From Acholeplasmatales bacterium (GTDB taxonomy: Bacteria > Bacillota_I > Bacilli_A > Acholeplasmatales > Anaeroplasmataceae): a stretch of DNA of 59,114 bases. Shown here piece after piece: positions 24,394-34,363 of this stretch. The translations under genes and the position numbers were made by a program. The notes under the pieces are model-generated. The model was not told the origin of the DNA, made no database searches, and saw only the letters and a program-made list of their open reading frames with translations. Numbering within the stretch: the stretch's first letter is position 1; every line of letters begins with the position of its first letter. Where the stretch lies: NCBI GenBank assembly GCA_900767915.1, contig CAAGAX010000016.1, positions 1-59,114 on the forward strand, read 5' to 3'.

Positions 24394-26178
24394 ATGGAAG
24401 ATAATGAAATGAAATTAAAGCTAAAGGGTGATAAAAAAATACCATTTGGGATAATGGCAAAGAGAACATATAAGTATATAAAGCCTGAAATGAAATCATT
24501 TATTTTAGCTATTATATTATTATTGTTAAATGTTTTTTTAGATATTATTTCACCTTTATTATTAAGAAATATTACTAATATTTTATCTGATGATTCTGTT
24601 TTAGCTTCTCAGGGGGCTTTGAATAAAATTATATTTTACGCAATTGTTTTTTTAGTTATTGGTATTGTTAATCAAATATTTTTATATGTTGAATCAATGA
24701 TTTTACAAAAATCAGGCCAAAAAATAATATATAATTTAAGAGTTGAGGTATTTACACATATTGAAAATATGAGTCAAAATCAATTTGATGAAATGCCTGT
24801 TGGTTCTTTAGTTACAAGAGTTGCATCTTATACTGCATCAATGTCTAATTTATTTACTGATGTTTTAGTAAATATGCTAAAAAATATATTTACTATTATT
24901 GGTGTTTATATTTTTATGATTTATATTTCACCATTATTATCATTAATAATGCTTGGATTTATTCTTGTTGTAGGAGCTAGCTCATTTATATTTAGTAAGG
25001 TAGTTGCGAAGGTATTTAGAAATGAAAGAAGATATATTTCTGATTTAAATACTTATTTAAATGAGAATTTATCTGGTATGAAAATTATTCAAATCTTTAA
25101 TAAAGAGAAATTTAAGGATGAAGAATTTTTTGAAAAAAATGAGAATTTAAGAAAAGCACGCTATGGTGTTGTTATAGCGTTTGGTATTTATCGTCCTTTT
25201 ATGACCTTATTATATATTTTAGCAGTCGCTACTACTTTTGGTGTGGGATTAAGTATTAGCTTAGGATCAGGAGAAATTGTTGCCTTTTATTTATATTTAT
25301 CTAAATTTTTCAATCCAATTCAAAATCTTGCTGATCAATTAAATAATTTACAAAAGGCTCTAACTGCTTCAGAAAGATTATTTAATTTATTAGATGTTGA
25401 AACTGAGGTGAAAGATAGTAAGGATGCGAAGGATATAAAGAATTTTAAGGGTAAAATAGAATTTAGAAATGTATGGTTTGCTTATAATAATGATGAATGG
25501 ATTTTAAGAAATGTATCTTTTGTTATTAATCCTTTAGAAACTGTTGCCTTTGTAGGTGCTACAGGTGCAGGTAAGAGTACGATTTTGGGTCTTATTGTTA
25601 GAAATTATGAGATTCAAAAGGGTACTATTTTAATTGATGATATTGATATTAAAACTATAAAGCTAGAATCATTAAGAAGAAATATTGGGCAAATGCTTCA
25701 GGATGTATTTTTATTTAGTGGTTCTATTAAATCAAATATAACATTAAGAGATGATAGCTTTAGCGATGAGGAAATAAAGGAAGCTACTAGATATGTTAAT
25801 GCTGATAGTTTTATTAATAAGCTTCCTAAGGGCTTAGATGAAGAGGTTATTGAGCGTGGTGAGAATTTTAGTCAGGGTCAAAGACAGCTTTTATCTTTTG
25901 CAAGAACGGTTTTACATAAGCCTCAAATTCTTATTTTAGATGAGGCTACTGCGAATATTGATACTGAAACTGAGGTGTTGATTCAGTCTTCATTAGAAAA
26001 GATAAAAAATATAGGAACAATGATTGTCGTAGCTCATAGATTATCAACTATTCAGCATGCAGATAATATTATAGTTTTATCTCATGGGGAAATTATTGAA
26101 AGTGGTACTCATCAAGAGCTTTTAAGTGAAAATGGTTATTATCATAAGCTATATTTACTTCAATTTGAGAATAAATAA
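24394..26178 (+). CDS. ABC exporter half-transporter with catalytic ATP site, 594 aa
   Basis: Partner of the preceding protein. The exporter membrane domain covers about 35-330; the ATPase domain has Walker A GATGAGKST, Walker B ILILDEATANID with the catalytic Glu, and switch VVAHRLSTI. The signature is FSQGQRQL, not LSGGQ, the expected counterpart of a partner lacking the glutamate: one composite site is canonical and the other degenerate. A charged N-terminal extension (EDNEMKLKLKGDKKI) precedes the first helix. The gene follows the first at AGAGGGAGG with 1-2 bases between them, and a terminator follows. Confidence 0.92.
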   Translation: MEDNEMKLKLKGDKKIPFGIMAKRTYKYIKPEMKSFILAIILLLLNVFLDIISPLLLRNITNILSDDSVLASQGALNKIIFYAIVFLVIGIVNQIFLYVESMILQKSGQKIIYNLRVEVFTHIENMSQNQFDEMPVGSLVTRVASYTASMSNLFTDVLVNMLKNIFTIIGVYIFMIYISPLLSLIMLGFILVVGASSFIFSKVVAKVFRNERRYISDLNTYLNENLSGMKIIQIFNKEKFKDEEFFEKNENLRKARYGVVIAFGIYRPFMTLLYILAVATTFGVGLSISLGSGEIVAFYLYLSKFFNPIQNLADQLNNLQKALTASERLFNLLDVETEVKDSKDAKDIKNFKGKIEFRNVWFAYNNDEWILRNVSFVINPLETVAFVGATGAGKSTILGLIVRNYEIQKGTILIDDIDIKTIKLESLRRNIGQMLQDVFLFSGSIKSNITLRDDSFSDEEIKEATRYVNADSFINKLPKGLDEEVIERGENFSQGQRQLLSFARTVLHKPQILILDEATANIDTETEVLIQSSLEKIKNIGTMIVVAHRLSTIQHADNIIVLSHGEIIESGTHQELLSENGYYHKLYLLQFENK

Positions 26179-26183
26179 TTTTT

Positions 26184-26223
26184 AGACATAAGAGCTTAAA
26201 TTCAGTCTTTTATGTCTTTTTTT
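26184..26223 (+). terminator. Terminator after the ABC exporter
   Basis: AGACATAAGAG (26184-26194) pairs imperfectly with CTTTTATGTCT, followed by seven or more T residues. Directly downstream of the stop codon at 26176-26178. Confidence 0.75.
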
Positions 26224-26248
26224 CTATTTATAAATTTTTTTTAAATTA

Positions 26249-26277
26249 TTGTTTTAAAACTGGTATTATATTATAAT
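26249..26277 (+). promoter_or_regulatory. Sigma-A-like promoter upstream of the tail-anchored protein/mutS group
   Basis: TTGTTT (26249-26254), 17-base spacer, perfect TATAAT (26272-26277). The ribosome site AGGAGG lies about 20 bases further on, before ATG 26312. Confidence 0.7.
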
Positions 26278-26311
26278 ATAATATAAATCGCGTTTAGGAG
26301 GAATTTAAAAA

Positions 26312-28003
26312 ATGAATATAAATTTTGATAAAAATAGTATCGCATTATTTGGTAAAGCATATAAGCTTGATGTATTATTAAGAAAGTATGCAATTTTATC
26401 TGGAAATCAAATTTATCATTTCTTATCTAATCGTAGGATTCAAATTCCTAGAGCGCTAAATGTAATGGCTATAACTGCTGTTTTGAATAAAAAAATATTA
26501 TTGTTAAATACAAATGATTTAGAAGTATCTGAATTTAATAGATTACAATATTATCAATTTTTTACAGAAGAACAATTATTTAGATTAGTAAAAAGATTAG
26601 GTATTACTAGTGAAGAATTTGAAGAATATCGTATGAATATTTTTAAGCTTATTGTTGAAAATAGTGAAGCACTAGATTTAAGTGATGGTGAATTTTCATA
26701 CCTAAAGAATTTAAAGAAGCAACCTATAGAATCATTTGAGGAATATTTTAATTTCGTTTCAGGTGCTTCATTAGAATCTAGTAATACATTTGATGGTGTT
26801 GATTTAGATGTTTTAGAAAAATATTTTCCTATAACTGCTACTGATGATGATATTCAAGATATTTGTGATAAATATGGTATTGATATTCCTTTAACCTTAG
26901 AACAAGGAGATTTATTAGATTATGTTAGTAATTATTTAAATAAAACTAATAAAGCTTCTAGAACGGTAATGAATGAATTATCTAGAATGAATTTAGAACA
27001 ATTAGAGACATATTGTGAAAGAATGGATATCCCAATGCATTCTAATATGAATACAAGCCAAAGGGCTAGATATTTATTATATTATTTATCTTTATGTGAT
27101 ATTTCTAAGACTGTTGTTGATAATATTGTAGCTGATGATTCTTATTATCCAATTGAATTTAATATTGATTATAATAAGATTAATAAGGGTATTGAGGGAT
27201 CTTGTATAATTTTCAATCATAATGAAGATATTATTGAGACTATAGAAGAGGAAAATGATGTAGAATATAGCTCATCTAATGAAAATGATTTAGATAACGA
27301 TAATTCTACTATAGATAATTGTAATGTAGATGGAAATGAAAATAATGATGAAGCTTTAAAAGAAATTTCTAATAATGATAGCTTTGATCCTATAATAGAT
27401 GATAATACCGTAGAAAATGTTATTGCTGAAGATAATCAAGAGGAAAATGATTCTAATTTAGATAATGATAATGTATTAGAAAATGAGGAATCTAGCAATA
27501 TAGCTTTTAATCAAGAGGAAAGTGATTCTAATTTAGATAATGAAAAAGCTAAAGAAGAAATTCCATTTGAAAATATCCCTAATCCATTTTTAGCTAATGA
27601 TGAAGAGGTAAGTGAAGAGGATAATCAAGCTATAGAGGAAATAAATGATGTAAAGGAAATAGAAGCCTTAAATGAAGATAATATAGAAAGAACTAATAAT
27701 TTAGAAAAAAATAATAATAAAGCTGATGATGATTTTGATCCTTTTACTGATATTGATTCAGTTAATATAGATGATGATACAGAGGCTTTAATTGATTCTA
27801 TATTAGATACTAAAGAGGAAAAATTAGAAAATATAACTGTATTAGATGAATCATTAAATGATGTTAAGGTTAATGAAGCATTTGGTGATAAGAAATTATT
27901 AAAGCTAACACAAGGAAACGGTGGATTAATTACTTTTATTTGTGTACTTATTGTTTTTTTAATTATTATTGGATTTATATTATGGGCATTCTTTTTTAGA
28001 TAG
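26312..28003 (+). CDS. Tail-anchored protein with acidic low-complexity linker, 563 aa
   Basis: Family not recognised. The first ~290 residues are a folded-looking, mostly helical domain; NLEQLETYCERMDIPMHSN followed by TSQRARYLLYYL resembles a SAP-like helix-extended-loop-helix. Residues about 300-535 are extremely rich in Asp, Glu and Asn and contain the repeat EENDSNLDND / EESDSNLDNE, encoded by a 35-bp direct repeat (27434-27468, 27509-27543; one mismatch). A single C-terminal helix (about 540-562, LITFICVLIVFLIIIGFILW) ends the protein, so the bulk should face the cytoplasm. The gene has its own promoter and AGGAGG site, and lies 15 bases before mutS. The link to mismatch repair may be only transcriptional. 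Confidence 0.75.
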   Translation: MNINFDKNSIALFGKAYKLDVLLRKYAILSGNQIYHFLSNRRIQIPRALNVMAITAVLNKKILLLNTNDLEVSEFNRLQYYQFFTEEQLFRLVKRLGITSEEFEEYRMNIFKLIVENSEALDLSDGEFSYLKNLKKQPIESFEEYFNFVSGASLESSNTFDGVDLDVLEKYFPITATDDDIQDICDKYGIDIPLTLEQGDLLDYVSNYLNKTNKASRTVMNELSRMNLEQLETYCERMDIPMHSNMNTSQRARYLLYYLSLCDISKTVVDNIVADDSYYPIEFNIDYNKINKGIEGSCIIFNHNEDIIETIEEENDVEYSSSNENDLDNDNSTIDNCNVDGNENNDEALKEISNNDSFDPIIDDNTVENVIAEDNQEENDSNLDNDNVLENEESSNIAFNQEESDSNLDNEKAKEEIPFENIPNPFLANDEEVSEEDNQAIEEINDVKEIEALNEDNIERTNNLEKNNNKADDDFDPFTDIDSVNIDDDTEALIDSILDTKEEKLENITVLDESLNDVKVNEAFGDKKLLKLTQGNGGLITFICVLIVFLIIIGFILWAFFFR

Positions 28004-28018
28004 GTTGTAGGTGAAATT

Positions 28019-30559
28019 ATGAGTAAGGAAGTAAAATACTCTCCAATGATGGAGCAGTATTTAGAGTGTAAAAAGGATTACCAGGATATGATTTTATTTT
28101 ATCGTATTGGTGATTTTTATGAAATGTTTTTTGATGATGCATATTTAGCTTCAAAGGAGCTTGAGCTTGCGTTAACTGGTAAGGATGCAGGTGTAGAAGA
28201 AAGAGTGCCTATGTGTGGTATTCCCTTTCATGCGGCGGATCAATATATTGAAAAGCTTGTATCAAGAGGATATAAGGTTGCAATTGCTGAACAAATTGAA
28301 GATCCTAAAAAAGCTTCAGGAATAGTAAAAAGAGGAGTTATTAAAATAATTACTCCTGGTACTATTGATTCAGGATTAGTTGATAAGGAAAATAATTATA
28401 TTGCTTCTATTATTTATGTAAAGAAGGAATATGTATTATGCTATAGTGATATTACTACTGGTGAAGGATATATTACAGGCTTTAAGAGCTTTGATTTATT
28501 AGCTAATGAGGTTTTAGCTTTGCATATTAGGGAATTAATTATTAGTCATGATTTGAATATAAAGGGATTAGAGGATTTTGCATCTAAAAATCAAATAGTG
28601 ATTTCTTATGAGGATAAAAAGGAAATTCCTGTTGATTTATTACCAATTGCTTCTTTAATTGATCCAATGTATCATTCTTCTATTGGATTATTAGTTCAAT
28701 ATTTTATTGATACTCAAAAGCTTGAGCCTACTCATTTTAAGAAGTTTAAATCATATATTACAACTAAATATTTACATTTAGATGCGTTTACTAAGAAAAA
28801 TTTAGAGCTATGTGAAACATTAAGATTATCAAGTAAAAATGGTTCATTGCTATGGCTATTAGATAATTGTCAAACAGCTATGGGCTCACGTTTACTTCGT
28901 AAGTGGATGGATAAGCCATTGATTGATATTGATAAAATTAATGAGAGATTAGATTGTGTTGAGAAATTAAATACTTCATATATTATAAAAGAAGAAATAA
29001 AAGGATATTTTAAGGATGTTTACGATCTTGAGCGTATTATAGGTAGAATTTCTCAGGGTAGTGCTAATGCTAAGGATTTAGTATGGCTTAGAAGATCATT
29101 AAAGAATATTCCTTTAGTTATAGATAAGCTTGATGAGCTTGGCTTTGTAGAATTAAAGAATCATATGAATCCTCATACTGATTTATATGAGCTTTTAGAG
29201 AATGCTTTAGTTGATAATCCTCCTTTATCTGTAAAAGAAGGAGGAATGATTAAAGAGGGCTTTGATAAGAGGCTTGATGATATTAGAAATATTTCTAATA
29301 ATGGTAAGGATTGGATTTTAAATTATGAAGCTAGTGAAAGAGAAAGAACAGGTATTCGTACATTAAAGGTAGGATATAATAGAGTTCAAGGCTATTTTAT
29401 AGAAATATCTAAGGGAGCTATTAAGGATTTACCTGAGGATTCTGGATATGAAAGAAGAGCTACATTAGTTAATAGTGAAAGATTTGTTACTGAGGATTTA
29501 AAGCATTATGAACAATTAGTTATTAATGCTAAGGATCAAATTGAATCTATTGAATATGAAATTTTTTCTAAATTAAGAGAGGCTGCTCAAGGCTTTATTT
29601 TATCATTACAGGAGCTAGCTGATGATATTTCTACTATTGATTGTTATATTTCTTTATCCGATATTGCAGTTAAGAATAATTATTCTAGACCAAGGTTTAA
29701 TACTAATAGAGAGGTTAATATTGTTGATGGTAGACACCCAGTATTAGAGACCTTAATGAAGTCTAACTATATTGTAAATGATGTTGTTATTAACAAATAT
29801 AATATGATGTTGATAACAGGGCCTAATATGAGTGGTAAATCTACTTATATGAGGATGCTTGCTTGTATAATAGTTATGGCTCAAATGGGATCCTTTGTTC
29901 CTGCTAAGAGTGCTGATTTAATGATATTTGATTCTATTTTTACAAGAATTGGGGCTAGTGATGATTTAGTCTCAGGTCAATCTACATTTATGGTTGAAAT
30001 GATTGAGGCCAATTATGCTATAACAAATGCTACAAAAAATAGCTTAGTTTTATTTGATGAAATAGGACGTGGTACAGCTACATTTGATGGTATGGCATTA
30101 GCTCAAGCTATATTAGAGTATTTACATGAAAGAGTAGGATGTATTACTTTATTTTCTACTCATTATCATGAGCTTACAGCTTTAGAAAATAAACTTAAAA
30201 GATTAAAGAATGTTCATGTAGAAGCCGAGGAAACTGAAAATGGAGTGGCCTTTTTACATAAGGTTATTTATGGACCTACAGATAAGAGCTATGGAATAAA
30301 TGTCGCTTCACTTGCTGGATTACCTAAATCATTAATTGAGAGAAGTAAGCAAATATTAAAGATTCTTGAGGAGGATAATAAATCCGAAAGAGGTATTGCT
30401 TTAGATTTATTTAATTTTGAAGAATATGATAACAAAGAAGAGGTAAAAAAGGAATCAAAGGCTTCCTTAATTAAAAAGAGATTAGATTCAGTTGATATTA
30501 ATAGAATGTCACCTATTGAGGCTTTAAATCTTCTTTATGAATTGAAGGAGATGGAGTAA
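28019..30559 (+). CDS. mutS: DNA mismatch repair ATPase MutS, 846 aa
   Basis: Recognises mismatches and starts repair with MutL. Near the N-terminus, YRIGDFYEMFFDDAYLAS holds the mismatch-binding Phe-X-Glu (DFYEMF). The clamp and lever domains fill the middle. The C-terminal ATPase has Walker A GPNMSGKSTYM (about 601-611), DDLVSGQSTFMVEM, Walker B LVLFDEIGRGTATFDG and the STHYHEL switch. Length matches the family (about 850). GTAGGTG precedes the ATG. The stop overlaps the mutL start (TAATG). Confidence 0.98.
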   Translation: MSKEVKYSPMMEQYLECKKDYQDMILFYRIGDFYEMFFDDAYLASKELELALTGKDAGVEERVPMCGIPFHAADQYIEKLVSRGYKVAIAEQIEDPKKASGIVKRGVIKIITPGTIDSGLVDKENNYIASIIYVKKEYVLCYSDITTGEGYITGFKSFDLLANEVLALHIRELIISHDLNIKGLEDFASKNQIVISYEDKKEIPVDLLPIASLIDPMYHSSIGLLVQYFIDTQKLEPTHFKKFKSYITTKYLHLDAFTKKNLELCETLRLSSKNGSLLWLLDNCQTAMGSRLLRKWMDKPLIDIDKINERLDCVEKLNTSYIIKEEIKGYFKDVYDLERIIGRISQGSANAKDLVWLRRSLKNIPLVIDKLDELGFVELKNHMNPHTDLYELLENALVDNPPLSVKEGGMIKEGFDKRLDDIRNISNNGKDWILNYEASERERTGIRTLKVGYNRVQGYFIEISKGAIKDLPEDSGYERRATLVNSERFVTEDLKHYEQLVINAKDQIESIEYEIFSKLREAAQGFILSLQELADDISTIDCYISLSDIAVKNNYSRPRFNTNREVNIVDGRHPVLETLMKSNYIVNDVVINKYNMMLITGPNMSGKSTYMRMLACIIVMAQMGSFVPAKSADLMIFDSIFTRIGASDDLVSGQSTFMVEMIEANYAITNATKNSLVLFDEIGRGTATFDGMALAQAILEYLHERVGCITLFSTHYHELTALENKLKRLKNVHVEAEETENGVAFLHKVIYGPTDKSYGINVASLAGLPKSLIERSKQILKILEEDNKSERGIALDLFNFEEYDNKEEVKKESKASLIKKRLDSVDINRMSPIEALNLLYELKEME

Positions 30560-32436
30560 TGGGAAAAATTCAAAAAATGAGTATGGCATTAGCTAATATG
30601 ATAGCAGCAGGAGAGGTGGTTGAAAGACCATCGAGTGTTGTTAAGGAGCTAATTGAAAATTCAATTGATGCAAATGCAAAATCTATTACTATATATTTAA
30701 AGAATGGTGGCCTTGATTATATTAAGGTTATTGATGATGGAGATGGAATGGATGAGGATGATGTTTTAATGGCGTTTATTCCTCACGCAACATCTAAAAT
30801 TAAAAACGAATATGATTTATTTAGAATTATGACACTAGGCTTTAGAGGTGAAGCTATTGCGTCTATTGCGAGTGTATCAACTATGAAAATTACCTCTAGT
30901 ATTGATGGAGTTAAGGGCTATAGCGCTACTTATAAGGCTGGAAGTAAAATGAAAAGTGGAGTTACTCATTCGAATAAGGGTACATCAGTTGAGGTTTTAG
31001 GTTTATTTTTTAATACGCCGGCTAGGCTTAAATATATGAAAACAGCTAAAAGTGAGCTTGCGAGTATTATGTTTTATATTGATAGAATTTCAATGTCTAA
31101 GCCTGATTTAAGATTCACTGTATTTCATGATGATAAATTGATATTTCAAACTACAGGCTCTAAATCATACCAAACATTAATTGGTGAGGTATATGGTATA
31201 GATGCAGCAAAGAATGTTATAGAATATAGCTATGTTGAGGATGGCTATAAGACTACATTAGTATTAGTAAAGCCTAGTATTTATCGTTCAAATAAGCTTG
31301 AAATTACAATGATTTGTAATGGAAGATATGTGAAAAATTATAATATAACTAACGCTGTTATTGATGGATTTTCAACATATTTACCTATAGGTAAGTACCC
31401 TATTGCAGTACTATATTTTTCTATTGATCCTTTATTAGTTGATGTTAATGTACATCCAACTAAAACAGAAATAAAAATTTCAAATGAGGAGGCTATTTGT
31501 AGTAGGCTTAAGGAAAAGATAAGCGAGGCCTTAAAAACTACTACTCATATTCCAGAGCGAGAAATAGAAAAAAATAAAAAAACAGGCTATTTGAAGCAAA
31601 CTATCTTTGATAATATTTATAATGTTAGTGAGGATAATATAGTATATAGTAATGATATAATAAATCAAAATGATAAGGTAATAGAAAATAGCTATAAGCC
31701 TATTAATAGTAATTATTCATCTAACTTAGGCTCTAGTAATGAAAGAATAAATAATTTTGATAATAAAACGGAAACAAAGGAAAATAAAGTAGTAAAAAAT
31801 ATTATTGAAAATAGTAATAATGAAGAAATTAGAAAGCCTATAGAAACTCATTTTCCTCATATGGAATATATTGGTACAATTTTTGGTACCTATTTAATTT
31901 TTCAAGGTATGAATGGAGTATATTTAGTAGATCAGCATGCGGCTGCAGAAAGATATAATTATGAGAAATACTATAAGCTACTTGGAGATAATAATCAACC
32001 AACATCTTTACTTTTAATCCCTATTTCTATTCATCTTACAAAGGAAGAGGGATTATATGTTGAAGAGAATTTAGATAAATTCTCTTCAATTGGCTTTAAA
32101 CTTGAGCCATTAGGTAATAATGATTTTGTTGTAAGAGAAATACCCTTATGGGCTAAGCTAGATAATGTTAGTGATATTGTTTATGATATAATAAATCTTT
32201 TAATAGAAAATAGAAAAATCGACATTATGTATTTTAGAGATAGTATTGCTAAGCAAATTAGCTGTAAGGCTTCTATTAAGGCTAATCATCAATTATCTAA
32301 GGTTGAAATAGATACTTTAATGAAAAATTTAGATACATGTAGTAATCCTTTTACATGTCCTCATGGTAGACCAACAATAATTGAGCTTTCTTTACATGAT
32401 TTAGAAAAAATGTTTGAAAGGATTCAATCAAAATGA
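30559..32436 (+). CDS. mutL: DNA mismatch repair protein MutL with endonuclease motif, 625 aa
   Basis: GHKL ATPase with MAAGEVVERP-like IAAGEVVERPSSVVKELIEN, DDGDGM, and TLGFRGEAIASIASVS. The C-terminal domain carries the nicking-endonuclease motif DQHAAAERYNYE (about 457-468, pattern DQHA-X2-E-X4-E), plus CKASIKANHQLS and CPHGRPT metal-site motifs. It should therefore be an active endonuclease, as in bacteria lacking MutH. A long polar Asn-rich linker (about 340-430) joins the halves. Translational coupling with mutS on one side and miaA (4-base overlap ATGA) on the other. Confidence 0.97.
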   Translation: MGKIQKMSMALANMIAAGEVVERPSSVVKELIENSIDANAKSITIYLKNGGLDYIKVIDDGDGMDEDDVLMAFIPHATSKIKNEYDLFRIMTLGFRGEAIASIASVSTMKITSSIDGVKGYSATYKAGSKMKSGVTHSNKGTSVEVLGLFFNTPARLKYMKTAKSELASIMFYIDRISMSKPDLRFTVFHDDKLIFQTTGSKSYQTLIGEVYGIDAAKNVIEYSYVEDGYKTTLVLVKPSIYRSNKLEITMICNGRYVKNYNITNAVIDGFSTYLPIGKYPIAVLYFSIDPLLVDVNVHPTKTEIKISNEEAICSRLKEKISEALKTTTHIPEREIEKNKKTGYLKQTIFDNIYNVSEDNIVYSNDIINQNDKVIENSYKPINSNYSSNLGSSNERINNFDNKTETKENKVVKNIIENSNNEEIRKPIETHFPHMEYIGTIFGTYLIFQGMNGVYLVDQHAAAERYNYEKYYKLLGDNNQPTSLLLIPISIHLTKEEGLYVEENLDKFSSIGFKLEPLGNNDFVVREIPLWAKLDNVSDIVYDIINLLIENRKIDIMYFRDSIAKQISCKASIKANHQLSKVEIDTLMKNLDTCSNPFTCPHGRPTIIELSLHDLEKMFERIQSK

Positions 32437-33320
32437 AAAAGGTAATTGTTATAGTAGGACCTACAGCAGTAGGAAAAACAAAGCTATCTTTAGATATAGC
32501 TAAAGAATTTAATACCTCTATTATTAGTGGCGACAGTGTTAGTGTTTATAAAGGATTAGATATAGGAAGTGCTAAGCCATTAAAGGATGAACAAGCATTA
32601 GTTAAGCATTATTTAATTGATATTAGAGACCCTAATGATACATATAGTGTAGCTGATTTTCAGAAGGATGCAAGAAAAATTATAGATAATAATTCTTTAT
32701 CATTAATTTGTGGAGGTACAGGATTATATATTCAAAGTGTTTTATTTGATTATGAATTTCAAGCCTCTAAAAGAGATCTAGATTTTTCAAAAAGGTTTGA
32801 AGATTACTCTAATGAGGAATTATATTCCTTATTATTATCTAAAGATCCAAATATTGATAGGGATAAGCTTCATCCAAATAATCGAAAAAGAGTTTTAAGA
32901 GCTTTAGAGGTTTTAGAGGAAACGTCTAAATCTATTCATAGCTTTAATAATAAAAAAGAAGCTATTTATGATTATTTTATTGTTTATTTATCTATGCCAA
33001 GAGAAATTCTTTATGATAGAATAAATAAAAGAGTTGATCTTATGATTGAAGAAGGCTTATTAAAAGAGGTTAAAGAACTAAATGATAAGGGAATATATCC
33101 TCACGCTATTGGCTATCAGGAGCTTGTTCCTTATTTTAAAGGGTTAATTTCTCTTGATACTGCTTTAGATGAAATTAAAAAGAATACTAGACATTTAGCT
33201 AAAAGACAAGAAACTTGGTTTAGAAATCAGATGGATTCCCATTTTTATGATGCTACTATTAAATATGATGATTTATATAAATGTATTAGTAATGATATAA
33301 AGGAATGGTTGAATAAATGA
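32433..33320 (+). CDS. miaA: tRNA dimethylallyltransferase MiaA, 295 aa
   Basis: Transfers dimethylallyl to A37 of tRNAs that read UNN codons. P-loop IVGPTAVGKTKLS at the N-terminus, DSVSVYKGLDIGSAKP, LICGGTGLYIQ and the C-terminal tRNA-binding YPHAIGYQELVPY and TRHLAKRQETWFRNQ are all conserved. Length is normal. It overlaps mutL at the start and aroK at the end by 4 bases each. The mutS-mutL-miaA order is common in Firmicutes. Confidence 0.97.
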   Translation: MKKVIVIVGPTAVGKTKLSLDIAKEFNTSIISGDSVSVYKGLDIGSAKPLKDEQALVKHYLIDIRDPNDTYSVADFQKDARKIIDNNSLSLICGGTGLYIQSVLFDYEFQASKRDLDFSKRFEDYSNEELYSLLLSKDPNIDRDKLHPNNRKRVLRALEVLEETSKSIHSFNNKKEAIYDYFIVYLSMPREILYDRINKRVDLMIEEGLLKEVKELNDKGIYPHAIGYQELVPYFKGLISLDTALDEIKKNTRHLAKRQETWFRNQMDSHFYDATIKYDDLYKCISNDIKEWLNK

Positions 33321-33802
33321 TTATATATTTAATTGGAATGCCAGGATGTGGGAAGAGTACCTTAGGTAAAATATTAAGTGAAAAGCTAAATTATGATTTT
33401 GTTGATATGGATCAATATATAGAAAAGGAAGCTTGTATGTTTATTGATGAAATATTTGATGCATATGGCGAGAATTTTTTTAGAGCTTTAGAAACTAATA
33501 CCTTAAATGAGCTTAGTAAACGTAATAATACAGTTATTTCAACTGGTGGTGGAATTATTAAAAATAAGCTTCATAAGGAAATCATGTCTAATGGCAAATG
33601 TATTTATTTAGAGGTTCCTATAGAGGAATTAGAAAAAAGAGTAGAGAAGACAGAGGATGTTAGACCCTTACTTCAAACTAAAACAATCAAAGAATTATAC
33701 CTTGAAAGAAAGAATTTATATGAATATTTTTCTGATATTAAGGTATTAAATATTGATATGGATAAAGCAATTAGCCAAATATTGGAGGAAATAAAAAAAT
33801 GA
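33317..33802 (+). CDS. aroK: Shikimate kinase, 161 aa
   Basis: Phosphorylates shikimate in the pathway to chorismate. P-loop LIGMPGCGKSTLG, substrate-binding VDMDQYIE with its Asp, FRALET and STGGGII with the shikimate-binding Arg and Gly-rich loop, and the lid-region arginine in DVRPLL are present. Overlaps miaA (ATGA) and the next gene aroQ (ATGA). Adjacent type II dehydroquinase catalyses an earlier step of the same pathway, so the operon links tRNA modification, repair and aromatic synthesis. Confidence 0.95.
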   Translation: MIIYLIGMPGCGKSTLGKILSEKLNYDFVDMDQYIEKEACMFIDEIFDAYGENFFRALETNTLNELSKRNNTVISTGGGIIKNKLHKEIMSNGKCIYLEVPIEELEKRVEKTEDVRPLLQTKTIKELYLERKNLYEYFSDIKVLNIDMDKAISQILEEIKK

Positions 33803-34224
33803 ACGTTTTAGTTATTAATGGACCTAATTTAAATATGCTAGGATTAAGACCTAAGGAGCATTATGGAGCTTTAACCTTGAATGAAATAAATGAAGCAATG
33901 CTTGAATTGGCTAAGGATAAAATGAATTTAACATTTATGCAAAGCAATTATGAAGGAGATATTGTTACAGAGATTCAAAAGGCTATTGGTAGGTATGATG
34001 CAATAATTATTAATCCTGCCGCATATACTCATACTAGTGTTGCAATTCATGATGCATTAGAAATATTTCAAGGAATTAAAATTGAGGTTCATCTATCACA
34101 TGTAGATGATAGAGAGGATTTTAGGAAAATTAATTATGTTAGAAGCGTTTGTAATAAAACTTTTAGTGGAAAACAAAAGGATAGCTATTTAGATGCAATA
34201 AAATATTTGTCAAGTTTAAAATAA
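33799..34224 (+). CDS. aroQ: 3-dehydroquinate dehydratase, type II, 141 aa
   Basis: Converts 3-dehydroquinate to 3-dehydroshikimate. Signature INGPNLNMLGLRPKEHYG (with the catalytic Tyr), NYEGDIV, INPAAYTHTSVAIHDAL, EVHLSHVDDREDFR. All active-site residues of the dodecameric type II enzyme are seen. It is the last gene of the mutS-mutL-miaA-aroK-aroQ run. A hairpin follows at 34246. Confidence 0.96.
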   Translation: MNVLVINGPNLNMLGLRPKEHYGALTLNEINEAMLELAKDKMNLTFMQSNYEGDIVTEIQKAIGRYDAIIINPAAYTHTSVAIHDALEIFQGIKIEVHLSHVDDREDFRKINYVRSVCNKTFSGKQKDSYLDAIKYLSSLK

Positions 34225-34245
34225 TGTGATATAATATTGCAATAT

Positions 34246-34271
34246 AAACTAAATAATGTTTTATTTGGTTT
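34246..34271 (+). terminator. Probable terminator after aroQ
   Basis: AAACTAAATAA (34246-34256) pairs with TTATTTGGTTT (34261-34271) through 11 positions with one T-G pair and a 4-base loop. The T-tract is short and interrupted, so termination may be weak. Confidence 0.45.
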
Positions 34272-34363
34272 TAAATGGTAAATATATTTTACTTTTATAT
34301 GATTTTGAAACTGGCCTACTTATAATGCTAAAAAGTAGAGCTTAATTTTAGGAGAGTAGTGAA

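Noticed and set aside
27434..27543. CRISPR-like or regulatory direct repeat
   Set aside because: Only two copies, in frame and encoding the same peptide within an acidic linker; it is an internal coding repeat.
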